Part shown: in pieces, positions 34,425 to 46,647 of the stretch | Numbering within the stretch: the stretch's first letter is position 1 | Layout: every line of letters begins with the position of its first letter | Assembly (NCBI GenBank): GCA_037976565.1 | Contig: CP137683.1 | Location: forward strand, 2,080,637-2,144,636 | Direction: 5' to 3' | DNA: 64,000 bases | Source of the DNA: Mesocentrotus franciscanus | Taxonomy: Eukaryota > Echinodermata > Echinoidea > Camarodonta > Strongylocentrotidae | Program-made: the position numbers and the translations under genes | Notes under the pieces: model-generated | Told to the model about the DNA's origin: nothing | What the model saw: only the letters and a program-made list of their open reading frames with translations | Database searches by the model: none

Positions 34425-35205
34425 ACTTAAATAAAGGAAACATTCAAATAATCTATCAAATTTAACAAGTTTCATCTTTAATCATTACCACAAGAAAATT
34501 TAGCATTCATTTGGTGTTTACCTTCTGCAGATGATCAGGGAAGAGGAAAATGGTTGGAATAGCATTTGGCGAAGTCTGGTTGTCTGGCCAATGCGGTCAA
34601 AACATCTGCTTCAAAGTGGTCCGAGCACACGGTGGACTACTGGCTTAGTGTCCACTTGTCCCCTCCTCATCTTGACAAGCCGTCTTTCAAAGGCTGGACC
34701 AGCTTTGGGGAAACCTGGAAATTAATAGAAAACAAGATAATGGAGGATAAGTGGGATGCTGAGAACATCTTCATTTCATTTTGCCTTTTATATTGCATTT
34801 GCCTTTGTCTATTTGTATGCATGATAGCATGGGGATGTGTGTCCAGACAATGATAACAAAAATTAACTGGTCAATTTTTGCTGTTTGATTTTATTTCAAA
34901 AATAAACACGTACCCCATCAAGCATTCTTTTAACATTTGCAATACATAATCTTGTTAACATCACAGCATAGTGACAGTTTGCATGAACCTGTCAGATCAA
35001 TTTTACAAAGCAAAGCATTTCAAAAGCAAAAGCCAAAGCTACATGTCATTCCTCCAGCAAAGCATAGTAGTCAATGCTAATGGATGCGTATGCATGTCAC
35101 TCACATCATGACATGTATTGTATGCAACTAATGCAAGGTTATTTGCAGCATGCAGATAGGCTAGTCGATGCAGATGTCAAAAATATGGCAAAGATCTGGG
35201 GCCGC
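34425..35205. other. No gene confirmed; possible terminal exon
   Basis: A 'ccttctgcag|atgatcagg' acceptor-like site (34530), an open frame to 34725 and AATAAA at about 34900 could mark a last exon, but the translation resembles nothing I know and two frames compete. Left unassigned. Confidence 0.3.
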
Positions 35206-36240
35206 GGAGGGCCAAAGTCAGAAAAGAGGGTTTGCCTGCCACTACCGCATAAAATAAGCACACCTTGTTTATTTGAAAGATTTTATCATAATACACAATA
35301 TTTCAGAGGTGTTTTTTTAATTTGTTGCGAACAATCCTAAATCGGAGGGCGTCCAAAAAAGCGGCCCTTTTGACGAAAAATAGTATTTTGTGAATTATAT
35401 TTTAAGGGAACCTTAAACCACCATGAGTTTGGTGTCATATGAAAGAGAATTAAATCATCTAAATTTTGATACCAATTTCAATGAAATTGGGATTAATTAA
35501 CATTGCAAATTTAAGTAAAAAACATGATTTTTGTGATTTTTTCCAAATATTGAATTTTATCAATAATCGTTATTTTACATATATATCAAAATTGAGAAAT
35601 GCATTTTTGTAACTTTCCAGGAATTTGCCCTTATACAATGACAATATACTGTGAAAAGGAAAGGTTTATATCTCTTTTCAATAAAAGTTATAGCAACCCA
35701 AAATTATTGATTCGATTTCCACAAAAACAACATTTTTGCCCACATGTGTATTAACTGTATGCATATTAGTGTATTGAGGACCTGTTTGGTGTGTTTACAT
35801 CGAGTTTTAAAGATAACTTTGAGTAAACCTTTAATCACCATGGATTTGGTGTCAAAGATGAATAATTGAAATACCTTCAAGTTGATATCAATTTCATTGA
35901 ATTATGTAGAGTGTGAAATGTAAATTTTGAGCCAAAAGGTGTTTTTGTAGATATTTTTCCCCTCTAATTTTGGCCAGTATCTTGGTATAGTAACTGGACA
36001 AATGTGACTGGAAATTTAGTATTGCAGAAAGTTCAAGTGATTTGGAGTGCTGACTGCAAATGATAAGTATTTCTTCTGTACTCTGAGATGTTTCAGGAAA
36101 TGTGGGCATTGACAGTTGCTCCCCCACCCCGCCCCTTCCAGCCTCTTTTCATAATCTTGCCCATGACCAAGACAAGTTAGTCCATGAACACGAACAAAGT
36201 AATGCAGACAGTCCAGACAGTTAAAGGATTAGGCCAGGAG

Positions 36241-36410
36241 AGTGCTTAGTGCAATTGATAAGTATTTCTATACTCTGTGATGTTTTAGAAAATGGGGCAT
36301 GGGCAGGTGCCTCATCCCCTCCCCACACAATTAACTATTATTTGACACCACCCCCTTCCATCTGTCATCTGACCGCTTAGTACAATCTTGTCATGGTAAA
36401 GACAAATATT
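36241..36410. repeat. Degenerate second copy of the foldback arm's inner end
   Basis: Repeats 'attgataagtatttct..actctg.gatgtttt' from 36056-36100 with many changes, so the left arm also once had a duplicated inner end. Confidence 0.6.
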
Positions 36411-37719
36411 TGAACATAATCAAAGACAGATCATTTAAAAAAATCATGCTTGTGATTTAGCTGGGATTATATAAACAGCCCACGAGACCAACAATGTAGG
36501 TCTCTTGAACCCTCAGAAAAATTGTTGGGATACCCATAAAACTGACATGGCGGTCTTGTGAATCCTCAAGTAATTTTCAGAAGACCATGCATAAAGCCGA
36601 AGCGTTAATGTGCTGTAAATTCTTTTCAATACATGTGGATATCAAGTCTGAGCCAAACATTTTTATTTTTATTATTGAAGAAAACACATATAAATACTTT
36701 TATTTGCGTTAATATAGAAAACATTACTTAATTTACAAGCATTAGAATACAGTTTATTGCATTGATATTTATTTGCTTCATAAATATACATGTATGTACA
36801 AAAGGCAACGTGTATATAGATTTTCTGGCCTGGGGTACTCGTATTTAAAAAAAGGTCCAGTTTTCGGAGGGTAAATGTTTATGAACACCCAAACCTCTTA
36901 TACATTTTAATGAAAAATTTAATGAAGACTCATAACTAAGGCTTAGGGTATTGCTCCGAAGGGGTGGGCGTGGGAATGAATTTCCTATTTTCATTTCTGA
37001 ATATTTCCCACACGGGAGTCACTCAGGCCTTCTTGTGGTTCTGAAAAGGAAGGGTTCGCACATCAGTGTTTTACCCCTAAATTGTTTTAATATATATTTC
37101 ATTATTCACCTTGGATTCGCCTAAGCAGAAAGGAGCGACATTATGAAATTGCCTTAACTCGCCTTTCTTTCTAAATTTGGACGTCTTCCGATCACACTAG
37201 CACAACTTCACTATCAACATGAATTTAATATATCTTTGGATGCCGTTTCAATGTGGTAAAATTAATTATTTGTTTTAAAATTCATATCCACTATATGTCC
37301 TTAAGCAACTAAAACTTTTACAGCTTTGTCGAAAGATCGAATAACCAGATAACAACAGGACTACAACATTTAGACAGGCCTTTTTATTTTTCTACATCAT
37401 GTCTTTGACACAAAACTTATTTGATGTTTCCAGGGGCAGACTGGGACTGAACATTGGTTTTTAAAGTGTTATGCGACCTGCCCACTGAATATGTAAGATG
37501 CATATATATCAAGTGGCCCTCAGACCACAAATCGACTGGACCTTGATCAACCAAAAATAAAGAGCTGCTCGTGGTGAAAATTCCCCAAACTCCCGGCCAA
37601 TCTGTCTCTGGATCTTTCCTTATAGGATACGTGTATCTTTTATCTACCCAAAATGATAAATTTGTCACTGGCAGTTGTCAGCAGAAGCCCCTTGTAAAAA
37701 GTAAAGCACATGCGTCGAT

Positions 37720-37742
37720 TGAGAGAGAGAGAGAGAGAGGGG
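37720..37742. repeat. GA microsatellite
   Basis: gagagagagaga tract in the loop of the foldback element. Confidence 0.9.
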
Positions 37743-38799
37743 GTGAGGGTTGACACCACGTCAACTCAATAGTTTGATAAACATTGTATCCTAGCATATA
37801 ACGAAAAATCTTTAAAATCTAATGAGCCATTTTTTCTTGAATATTCTTCAATCTGGTCAGGAAATTCTAATTCTAGGGATTTGTTTGTATGAATAACTAT
37901 GTCATTTTCTTATTTACATAAATGCATTTTTATTATTTACCATACATGGTGATTCAATTCTCAAACATTCATCCCACACCCATTTCCATTATAAACATTG
38001 TCTTCATGTCTTATGCCTTAATTTATTTCAAAATTCAGAACTAGTTTGCATTCTAAACACATCTTGGTAGTTTTAAATCTCATTACTATTTCAAATTGGG
38101 TGGCGGGGTTGGTGAAACGTTCTTAAACCCATCTCCAGGATGTTCCAGGATGTACACGTTACCAAAACTAAGGAATTAATAATTCCAAGATTTCTTCCAC
38201 ACTCACCCCATAATACATGCATAATGCTGCATTTATCCATCATTTTCTTCAAAATTAAGAACTTCTTTGCATTATAATCATGTCTTGGTGATTAAAATCT
38301 CAGACTTTTTATGATGTTGGAAAGGACTCTTTTCCTAACCTACATGTATTTTTGATATATCCAACATTTTTTTTCAAAAGGAAAAATGCATCATTATTTG
38401 CCTGGATAAAAAAAACCACACCGTTCCCATTGTCACAATAGGCCTGTATTCCTGTAAGCTGGGCCTTCTTTCCATTTTCTTCAAAATTTTATTTAGGTCA
38501 TTGGCTGATTTAAATGAGAATTGGATTTTCTGAATAAAAATTAAAAAACAATGTTCTCAGCATCCCCTTCATTCTCTGAGTATCCTTCTAATTACTCTTA
38601 ACGTTATAACATGGTGTGCATCATAGCAAGTCTAGATAAGGTAGATAATTAAACAAAATCTATCCATGTACCAGCCTCGACTCCCTTTTTTGGCTGGCGT
38701 TCTGGACAGCCAGGATAATGCCAATATCTTGTCAGGACATAGAACATAGGATCAATCACAATGCCAGGAGGTTTGTTCAGGAGTGAGGAGGCGAGACCA

Positions 38800-38945
38800 T
38801 GTGAAGTGGATTCACTACTCGCTAGTGCCCTTTGGCAAGGCATTATTCCAAAATTCCTCAGAGAGGACTTACGAATGTGGGTACCCTAGTTTCTTACAAG
38901 CATACACATGTTTTCTTAGTAGTCAGGCAAAATAAACCATCAAAC
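38800..38945 (+). mobile_element. 5'-truncated SINE fragment
   Basis: Matches the body of the SINE at 53522-53712 ('gtgccctttggcaaggcatt', 'agagaggactta', 'agtcaggcaaaa') but lacks the tRNA head. Nested in the foldback loop. Confidence 0.7.
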
Positions 38946-39058
38946 CAAACATGGCGATACTATATTATATTCATGTTGATAGATGCACTAACTTGTCTAG
39001 GTCATGGGCAAGATTATGTCAAGCGGCTGGAAGGGGCGGGGTGGGAGGGGGACTGCTA

Positions 39059-39345
39059 ATGCCCACATTTCCTGAAACATCCCGGAGTACAGAAGAAGTA
39101 CTCATCAATTGCAGTCAGCGCTCCAAATCCCTTGAACTTTCTGCACTACTAAAATATGTCCAATCACTTTTTTTCTGTTAATATACCGAGATACTGGCCA
39201 AAATTAGAGGGAAAACATATCTTGGTTGGGGGGGGGGGAGGCAACTACCAATGCCCACATTTCCTGAAACATCCTGGAGTACAGAAGAAGTACTCATCAA
39301 TTGCAGTCAGCACTCCAAATCCCTTGAACTTTCTGCACCACTAAA
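39059..39345. repeat. Tandem duplication in the right foldback arm (192-bp period)
   Basis: 'atgcccacatttcctgaaac' begins at 39059 and 39251 and the following sequence is repeated to about 39345. Repeated short ORFs here come from it. Confidence 0.85.
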
Positions 39346-40044
39346 TGTTCAATCACTGTTGTCTTTTGACACCAAATCCATGGTGATTAGAGGTTTTACT
39401 CAAAAGTTATCTTTAAAACTCGATGTAAACACACCAAACAGGTCCTCAATACACTAATATGCATACAGTTAATACACATGTGGGCAAAAATGTTGTTTTT
39501 GTGGAAATCGAATCAATAACTTTGGGTTGCTATAACTTTTATTGAAGAGACATATACACTTTTCCTTTTCACAGAATAATATCCTTGTATATGGGCAAAT
39601 TCCTGGAAAGTTACAAAAAATGCATTTCTCCAATTTTGATATATGTAATGTAAAATAACGATTATTGATAAAATTCAATATTTGGAAAAAAATCACAAAA
39701 ATCATGTTTTTTACTTAAATTTGCAATGTTAATTAATCCCAAGTTCATTGAAATTGGTATCAAAATTTAGATAATTTAATTCTCTTTCATATGACACCAA
39801 ACTCATGGTGGTTTAAGGTTCCCTTAAAATATAATTTACAAAATACTATTTTTTGTCAAAAGGGCCGCTTTTTTGGACGCCCCCTCCGATTTAGGATTGT
39901 TCGCAACAAGTTAAAAAAAAAACACCTCTGAAATATTGTGTATTATGATAAAATCTTTCAAATAAACAAGGTGTGCTTAGTTTATGCGGTAGTGGCAGGC
40001 AACTCAAAAACTGAGCATGATATTTGACTTTGGCCCTCTGCTTA

Positions 40045-40940
40045 TTAGTGAAAGGTAGATCTATATTAATTGTCAAAACAAATTGAAATTGCGTGTCATA
40101 AGATCTAGAGTCTAGACCTCTAGAATCTATATCAAAATATCTCTCTAAAAAATTAAAAGTAGGGGTCTATACAATTACAACTACAAGTATAGCACACACA
40201 ACGTCGCTATGCCTATGCTATGGCTATGCGCAGACATATAACCAATGACTTCTTGTTATTTAGATTTGTTATGACTGAATTATTAGACCCTAACTCAGTA
40301 CTTGTTTCACTTTCAGTTTCAGGCTTCACCAACATACTGACTGACATAGAGAGCAAGCTGTCAGTGTCAACAAACTAGACCTAGTCTAACATTGTTTTTT
40401 ACTAGGCTCTCGAGCTAGAAGTAGCACTAAAAATAAATGACTAAATATTTATGTGTTTGCCTATCTTTTCTTCTTTTCACACCTAACCAAGTAGGGTCTA
40501 CCAACACATATCCCCACTTGATTGGATTCAGTTTATGACTTTATGACTTATGTTTTGTGGCTTTCCCCTTCCCCAGTCCAGGCCAGGCCCAGCCAAGTTA
40601 CAAATATTGACACATAGTCATAAAAACAAGCAGATGGGACTACAAGCGAAAACTAGACTACAAATAGTACAATGTCGCGACGATTAGATTATCATATGAA
40701 ACCAGTCTTTAAACGCTAATTTTTGTAATATCTAAATGAAATGATCACTTGCTTGAGAAATGTTTTCAAGGAGCCTTTCACGAGTCGATTTGTGCACTTG
40801 ATGGCTGCACAAGAAGGCATTTTGTTGACATTTAGAAAGTCTACGTTCGCATCACATCTGCGGCGGCAGGCCAGAAATGTTGGTACAGAAATGTTAGGCA
40901 CTATGCGATATGCATGTACGTAGGTGCTCAGCTTACTGAA
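40045..40940. other. No gene recognised
   Basis: AT-rich, with a stretch of 'tctaga'-type words around 40105-40140. No exon pair seen. Confidence 0.5.
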
Positions 40941-40943
40941 AAA

Positions 40944-41452
40944 AAATTCACGTCAAATATTCACGTCTGCGTGTGAGACGCAGACGTGAATATTGGACGC
41001 AGATTTTCCAGCCAAAAAAAATCTGCGTCCAATATTCACGTCTGCGTGTCCCTTTCGGGAGCTAGGCGCAGACGTGAATATTTGACGCAGATTTTCCAGC
41101 CGATTTTCACGTCTGCGTGTCCCTTCAGGGCCATTGAGTACAGAAAAATGAAAAAATTACCAAACAAAGGTATACGTCAATTTTTTTGATTTTCACGTCT
41201 TGGACGTAAAGACAAGAAATTTGTTGCATAGGTATACGTCAATTTTTTTGATTTTCACGTCTTGGACGTAAAAGACAAGAAATTTGTTGCATAGGTAAAC
41301 GTCAATTTTTTGATTTTCACGTCTTGGACGTAAAAGACAAGAAATTTGTTGCATAGGTATACGTCAATTTTTTTGATTTTCACGTCTTGGACGTAAAAAA
41401 CGAAAAATTTGTTGCATACGTATACGTCAAATTTTTGCGTTTGCGTGTCCCT
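40944..41452. repeat. ACGTCTGCGT motif array with five 62-bp units
   Basis: The first half has TTCACGTCTGCGTGT and its inverse (ACGCAGACGTGAATATT) repeated in both orientations. The second half has five head-to-tail 62-63 bp units starting at 41169, 41231, 41294, 41356 and 41419, each containing TTTTCACGTCTTGGACGTAAA. Bounded by 'aaattcacgtcaaatattca' and 'gcgtttgcgtgtccctta'. Confidence 0.85.
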
Positions 41453-41466
41453 TAGGAGCCACCATA

Positions 41467-41561
41467 CTTGTATGACTAATTTCTTCGAAAACATTAATAA
41501 TGCTAGGACTGTGTATATCAATCTGTGCATCATAACAGGACTAATCCTGTATGGCTACTGT
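41467..41561 (+). repeat. 95-bp dispersed duplication, copy 2
   Basis: Same sequence as 25839-25933; directly adjoins the motif array. Confidence 0.9.
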
Positions 41562-41791
41562 CCAATCATTCAAAATTGCATTGCCATTTCTTGAAATACA
41601 TGATCCGAGCCATGTATTTGTCTTTGCCGGGAGAATGAAGAGGAGGATGGGAGGGGCGGCCGGGGTGGGGGTGTTGGGGTATAATGACAGTACATGCCTA
41701 TAGTCTAGTGTCACATCGTAGCCCCTTACAAACTCCTATTTTCATGAAGTGATATGCTCAGTAATATATATTTTTCATATATATATATTAT

Positions 41792-41953
41792 AGTAATAAT
41801 GACTGCTATGAGAGGCCTAGTTGTTTTTATTGCTCAAGGGGAGGTTACATCGTGCTATCACCCCGAGGCGTGCCGAGGGGTGATAGCACGATGTAACCTC
41901 CCCAAGAGCCAAAAAAACAACTAGGCCTCGAATATTAAAGCAGTCATTATAAC
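41792..41953. mobile_element. Near-perfect palindrome (hairpin MITE)
   Basis: Arms of about 75 bp ('aggcctagttgttttt', 'ggggaggttacatcgtgcta', 'tcaccccgaggc') mirror exactly around 41874 with a loop of a few bases. Non-coding. Confidence 0.85.
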
Positions 41954-42880
41954 TTTTATATACTGAAAACAGGATCATAGAATACAAGGTCAATCATGGT
42001 AATCAAATCTGTGTTGATAAACTTAGGTAGCTCAGTTGGCCATTATTGAGATTGTACGCATTATAACAATAAGCCTATGCAGTTTACGTGCATAGCGCGA
42101 TCGTGCCAAATTGGTCAAACTAATCCCAAACTAATAAATTAAAAATCAAGATTCAAACCTTCATTGCTTGTAATCCTGAAGGTGATACTCAAAAAATGAG
42201 GTGTCATATGAAAGAGCAGGTTTTTCTATATTTCCAAAGGGGCGTTATCTCGTCATTACATGTAGATCTAGGCCTAGCTACAATCGAGATCGGCGGTCGT
42301 CTACGCTGTACTGTATAGCAACCAAATAATCGCGGCACAAAAAATGTATGGAATGCCGCGCGCGCTCCGCACAAACTAAGTAAGCCAATGGGGATCGCAG
42401 GATGATGAGGATGAGGGTAGAAACTTTTAACTAGGCCCTGTGGGCTCTAACTATTCCCTGTGAGTGGGTGTGAGTGGGGCATGGCTTGAAATCACGACTC
42501 CAACTTCGACCAATCAGATGGCTAGATTTCTAAAGTGAGGTATATAAATATATATATAATATAGTCTATATAGATACTGATTAGTGATTGGTCAAAGCGC
42601 CATCACGTGACTAGAGCTGCAAGGATCTCCAACGTTATATTGCCCGATTGACGTCACCTCGGTCCGTTATATTGGACCGAGGAGCGTCATCACTACGTCA
42701 TAATGCATACATGTAGCTGCCGCACGCGCAGTGCGCTGCATGTGCCCCAAAAGCCTGCGCCCAAACCAACAGCCTGCGCCTAATACAGCTCTGTGCTTCT
42801 TGATTTAAGTATTTTAAATTAGTGTAGGCCTAGATCTAGATCTACATGACACAAATGTCGTATCTATATACATAATATAA

Positions 42881-43057
42881 CAGATATTGCCTGTTGTATT
42901 TAATAATAACATTTCATTTCCTCCAGACTTATATTTTTCCTCGGGACAATATTTTCCTCAGCGCTGTGCGCTTCGGGAAAATATAATCCCTTGGGAAAAA
43001 TATAACTCTGTCGGGGAAGTGAAATGTTATATTAAACCTCTAGGCAGGAAATATCTG
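42881..43057. mobile_element. Foldback MITE (CAGATATTGCCTG ends)
   Basis: Inverted halves: 'aataacatttcatttcctcc' versus 'ggggaagtgaaatgttatat', with repeated CGGGA(C/A)AATAT words between. Followed by an AT microsatellite. Confidence 0.75.
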
Positions 43058-43063
43058 TATAAT

Positions 43064-43097
<34 letters not shown>

Positions 43098-43779
43098 GAT
43101 ATCTCACTTCGATTTGTTTAGAACTGTGGAATAGTTTTACATGGACCCCTCATCCACCCCGAGCCAATAATTACATATTTGCTAAACAGGGCTATTGCAA
43201 GGAGAGGTATAGTATTTAAAGGAAAAAAATCAGAATAAATATTGATGCGCAAACAAAAGGGAAATTGAGAGTGCATACAAGCCTTCCGATGCAAGCTAGC
43301 ACACTATATCTGGGCGTGCTCAGTATAATCCATTCCAACTCCCTGGTATAAACATCAACGCATATGACCTGAATGAATTTAGACAATCGAGTTCTCTTTC
43401 CTTCTCGATTCTATTTGCCATTCTATCTTCTCTCCCTACTCCCTCTTACTGATTTGATATTAATAGAGGGTCGTTGTAATTGGATGTTTGCGAGAAATAG
43501 TCATCATCAATCATCAATAATACATCCAAACCATGGCACAATTTTAATTCTTATTCAAACAATATTATTATTACAAAATGAGTTTGTGAGATCATGTTCC
43601 CATGCAGTGTGGGTGGACAGACAACAAATAAAGCATAACCTTTTCTACTGACAATTATTACTACAATTATAATTTCGTAAACTGCATATATATAACGTCA
43701 TTAATATGTTTGCAATGTGAACGTTAATCTATGTCTTACAATTAAGCTTTTATTCGTTAGTACAAGCAAATATAATGAT

Positions 43780-43930
43780 GTCAATAATAATGATGATGAT
43801 GATGATGATAATGATAATAATAATAATAATTATAATAATGATAATAATGATAATAATGATGATGTTGATGATGATGTATAGTAGAAGAGAAGAAGAGGAA
43901 GAAGAAAAAGAAGAAGGAAAAGAAGAAGGA
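43780..43930. repeat. GAT/TAA/GAA simple-sequence tract
   Basis: Runs of gatgat, aataat and agaaga. ORFs over it are low complexity. Confidence 0.93.
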
Positions 43931-44020
43931 TAAGATAGCACGTTGTTTCCATACATAGGCGCTAAGATTTAAACTAGCACATAAAAACATATACATATGT
44001 ATATATAAATATATTTTTAC

Positions 44021-44036
<16 letters not shown>

Positions 44037-44080
<44 letters not shown>

Positions 44081-44844
44081 GACATTTATAATGCGCAACA
44101 TATCCACCTAGAGGGTGCTCAAGGCGCTTACAATGAGCTACATATAAACTATAGTTAGATACAATTATGCTTACATTACATTTTACGTGGTGAAAAGGAT
44201 GTAATTAGTTAAAGTTGGCCATTAGATAAGTTTTTGAACTGGCCTTGAAATGGTCTACTGATTTACAGTCCTTTAGTGTGTTTGGGAGACTGTTCCACAA
44301 TCGGGGAGCTGCTGAGGCAAATGCTCGATCTCCCCATGATCGTCTGGTTTTAGGGATGATCAGATCGAAGAACGGAGACCAGAACGACCAGGCTTGCGAA
44401 AGTTGTGATTAGAAGGATTTTGTAGGTGAGACGATGTTCAACAGGAAGCCAATGCAGGGATTTAAGGACTGGTGTCATGTGGGAGCTAGACTTGCGTGTA
44501 TATGTTACTAGACGGGCAGCAGCATTCTGAACAAGTTGGAGCCTCTTAACTTGAGACATGGGGATGCCATAAAGTAAAGAGTTACAACAATCGATGCGGG
44601 ATGTTACAAATGCATGCACAAGCTGCTCAACTGCCTTTGTGGTGAGATACTTGCGAATAGCACGGAGATTGCGGAGACTGTGGATCGCGAGTTTAACACA
44701 CGATGATACTTGCGACTCCATGGTCATATTGGAGTCAAAAATAACTCCAAGATTTCGAACTTTCTTCACAGGAGTAATTGATGACGAACCAATATTCAGA
44801 TTGGGGGTTACCAACTTGGTGAGTTGCTGCTTTGAACCCAGCAT
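44037..44844 (-). pseudogene. 5'-truncated L2/CR1-type LINE with 3' end and (TTA)n tail
   Basis: The ORF (44350-44844) covers the post-RT region: VRNLGVIFDSNMTM, KAVEQLVHAFVTSRIDCCNS, LLYGIPMSQVKRLQLVQNAA and LKSLHWLPVEHRLTYKI. After ILLITTF an internal deletion and frameshift remove about 40 residues; the next frame resumes with SWGDRAFASAAPRLWNSLPN and ends MANFN. A 3' UTR ('caaggcgcttaca') and a TTA microsatellite tail at 44037-44081 follow. Catalytic domain absent; inactive. Confidence 0.85.
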
Positions 44845-44892
44845 ATATATATATATATATATACTGTATATATATATATATATATATATAGG

Positions 44893-45010
44893 CGTGAAGA
44901 AAATGGTCTAGGAACGTACGTAAGACGTAGCTGTACTTTATAATTTTATTACGAGCTTTCGGCTTAATTGTGAGGCCTTCTTCAGGTTCTTGCTTGTGTG
45001 TTGGGCTGTC
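44893..45010 (+). mobile_element. Possible Penelope-like element fragment
   Basis: 'attacgagctttcggcttaa' followed by 'aggccttcttcaggttc' resembles the conserved TTTCGGC...CTTCATCAGG words of Penelope-like terminal repeats. No RT found nearby. Weak. Confidence 0.3.
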
Positions 45011-45053
45011 GTGTGTATTTATTCAGTTGCTGTGATATATGTGTGCGTGTAAT

Positions 45054-45105
45054 AAGGGAAGTGCGGTCAAGTGACCGCACTTGACCGCACTTCACTTATT
45101 ACACA
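45054..45105. repeat. Short palindrome (GAAGTGCGGTCAAGTG)
   Basis: AATAAG.GAAGTGCGGTCAAG mirrors its complement across 52 bp. Confidence 0.8.
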
Positions 45106-45469
45106 CAAACCTTGGACTGCATGAAACGCGTCAAAACGCGTCATATGACGCACATAAACCTAGGTTTGTCTACAAACCTCCTTTGTGAATTCGGACCACA
45201 AAGACTAAGTATGCATAGGCCAAAATGATTCACCCTTACCTAGCACATTGGCTGGAAGATAACATTTGACCTTAATGTGATCGCCGAAGACCTGATGAAG
45301 CCCGATCTACGAACGTAAGCATGAAGTTGCTTGTAGAACGGTAGGATTGCATCATAGAGCTCATACACCTTCTCTTCTATGTCTTCGCCGCAATAGTACT
45401 TTCAATCGTGACCGCGGTCTCTGTACATATAGCCTGTAATTGGTCAAAGAAGTCCAAAATATCTACCCT

Positions 45470-46190
45470 AATGGCCGTGTCACAACTTGACGATTTAGCC
45501 AGCGTATGCCAAAGTATCAACATTTCTCTACAACGCTGGCATACGCTGAACTATCAATGTTTTTTTCTTCAATTTTGGGCGTATACATAGCGTATTCATA
45601 ACGAGTTGGACGTATACATAACGTAATAGTAACTTATATAGCACGTTTCGATAACTCCTGTGAACTCCATTTTTATATACCAATTCCCCTAAACGCTGCC
45701 AAAAGCTAGGCCATTATACGGTAGCTGTAAGTTAGAAACACGTCACTAAGTTCTGTGGTCGTCCGGAACACGTCAAATACGTCTACATACGTCAATATGC
45801 GTTGGAGATAAGTTCGACATAGGTTCAAAGCACGTTACTCATAGGTTAGATATAAGTTTTGGATACGCTAGACATTATCTCGACCGTATCTGGACACCTA
45901 CCCCCTGGACATCCATCCCCGGATTACCACCCCTAGGGTAACCACCCTCTAGGACGACTCCTCCCTAGGACAACTACCCCCGGACGACTACCCCCAGACA
46001 ACTACCCCTAGGACAACCCCTCCAGGACAACTACCCCGTACAACTACCCCCAGACAACTACACCCTAGGACAACTACCCCCGAAAACTAGCGTATGGCTC
46101 ATACGTCCCACATTTTGGCAAATACGCTGGCGTACATTGAATTAGTTATGGGTAAGTTTTATATAAGTTAAGAGCACGCTGAAGCACCAA
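45470..46190. mobile_element. Motif-filled foldback element (TACGT/GCGT type) with CCCC minisatellite
   Basis: Inverted inner ends AGCCAGCGTATGCCAAA (45498) and TTTGGCAAATACGCTGGCGT (46114). The interior repeats ACGTT/TACGT/GCGTA words in both orientations and a 'ggacaactaccccc' minisatellite at about 45900-46085. Outer limits uncertain ('ggccgtgtcac' at 45474 may be the left terminus). Confidence 0.6.
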
Positions 46191-46194
46191 CGTT

Positions 46195-46335
46195 GCCAGA
46201 TCTGGCATAATTATGCTTTCTGGCATAATTTTGACCCCTTTAGCATCTGGCATTATGCCTGGCATAATTTGGCTGTATTTAGCAAAATTCTGGCATAATT
46301 TGAGCTTTTTTAGCATAATTTGAATACATTTTTCA
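46195..46335. repeat. CTGGCATAATT short-motif array
   Basis: The word (T)GGCATAATT recurs at about 46202, 46221, 46260 and 46293, with related AGCATAATT and GGCATTATGCC. Confidence 0.8.
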
Positions 46336-46544
46336 AGTACATGTTTTTCTAAGCCGCCGCTAAATATTTCCTAAAAAATTGGACCCCCCAACAACAAAAA
46401 AATGCTTCTAATATGTCTATTAATCTCGAAATCTGATACACCACAGAATTGTAATCGATCGTTATTATGATGGAACTGAGATATCTAGGGTAGATAATAC
46501 TGTAAGCGCTTTATAACAAACAGTTATTATCAATAATAAGAGTG

Positions 46545-46568
46545 GTAGCAGTAGTAGTAGTAGTAGTT

Positions 46569-46620
<52 letters not shown>

Positions 46621-46647
46621 GGTGGTGGTAGTAGTAGTAGTAGTTAT
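46545..46647. repeat. TAG microsatellite, part 1
   Basis: TAGTAG tract ending in gtagttat, the target duplication of the hAT-like element that follows. Confidence 0.93.

Larger units (their letters stand above)
35206..40041. mobile_element. 4.8-kb foldback element with arms of about 1 kb
   Basis: Left arm 35206-36184 and right arm 38985-40041 are inverted copies. They share 'gagggccaaagtca', 'ctgccactaccgcataa', 'aagcggcccttttgac', 'gcatattagtgtattgagga' and 'cataatcttgcccatgac' in mirror order. The right arm has an extra tandem copy of its inner end. The 2.8-kb centre is AT-rich and has no recognisable transposase. No target duplication could be fixed. Confidence 0.85.

Noticed and set aside
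33726..34475. ORFs crossing the N gap
   Set aside because: Mostly unknown bases; only the LINE linker end is informative.
34531..34853. Possible last exon with AATAAA downstream
   Set aside because: Two competing frames, no family similarity, no upstream exon across the gap.
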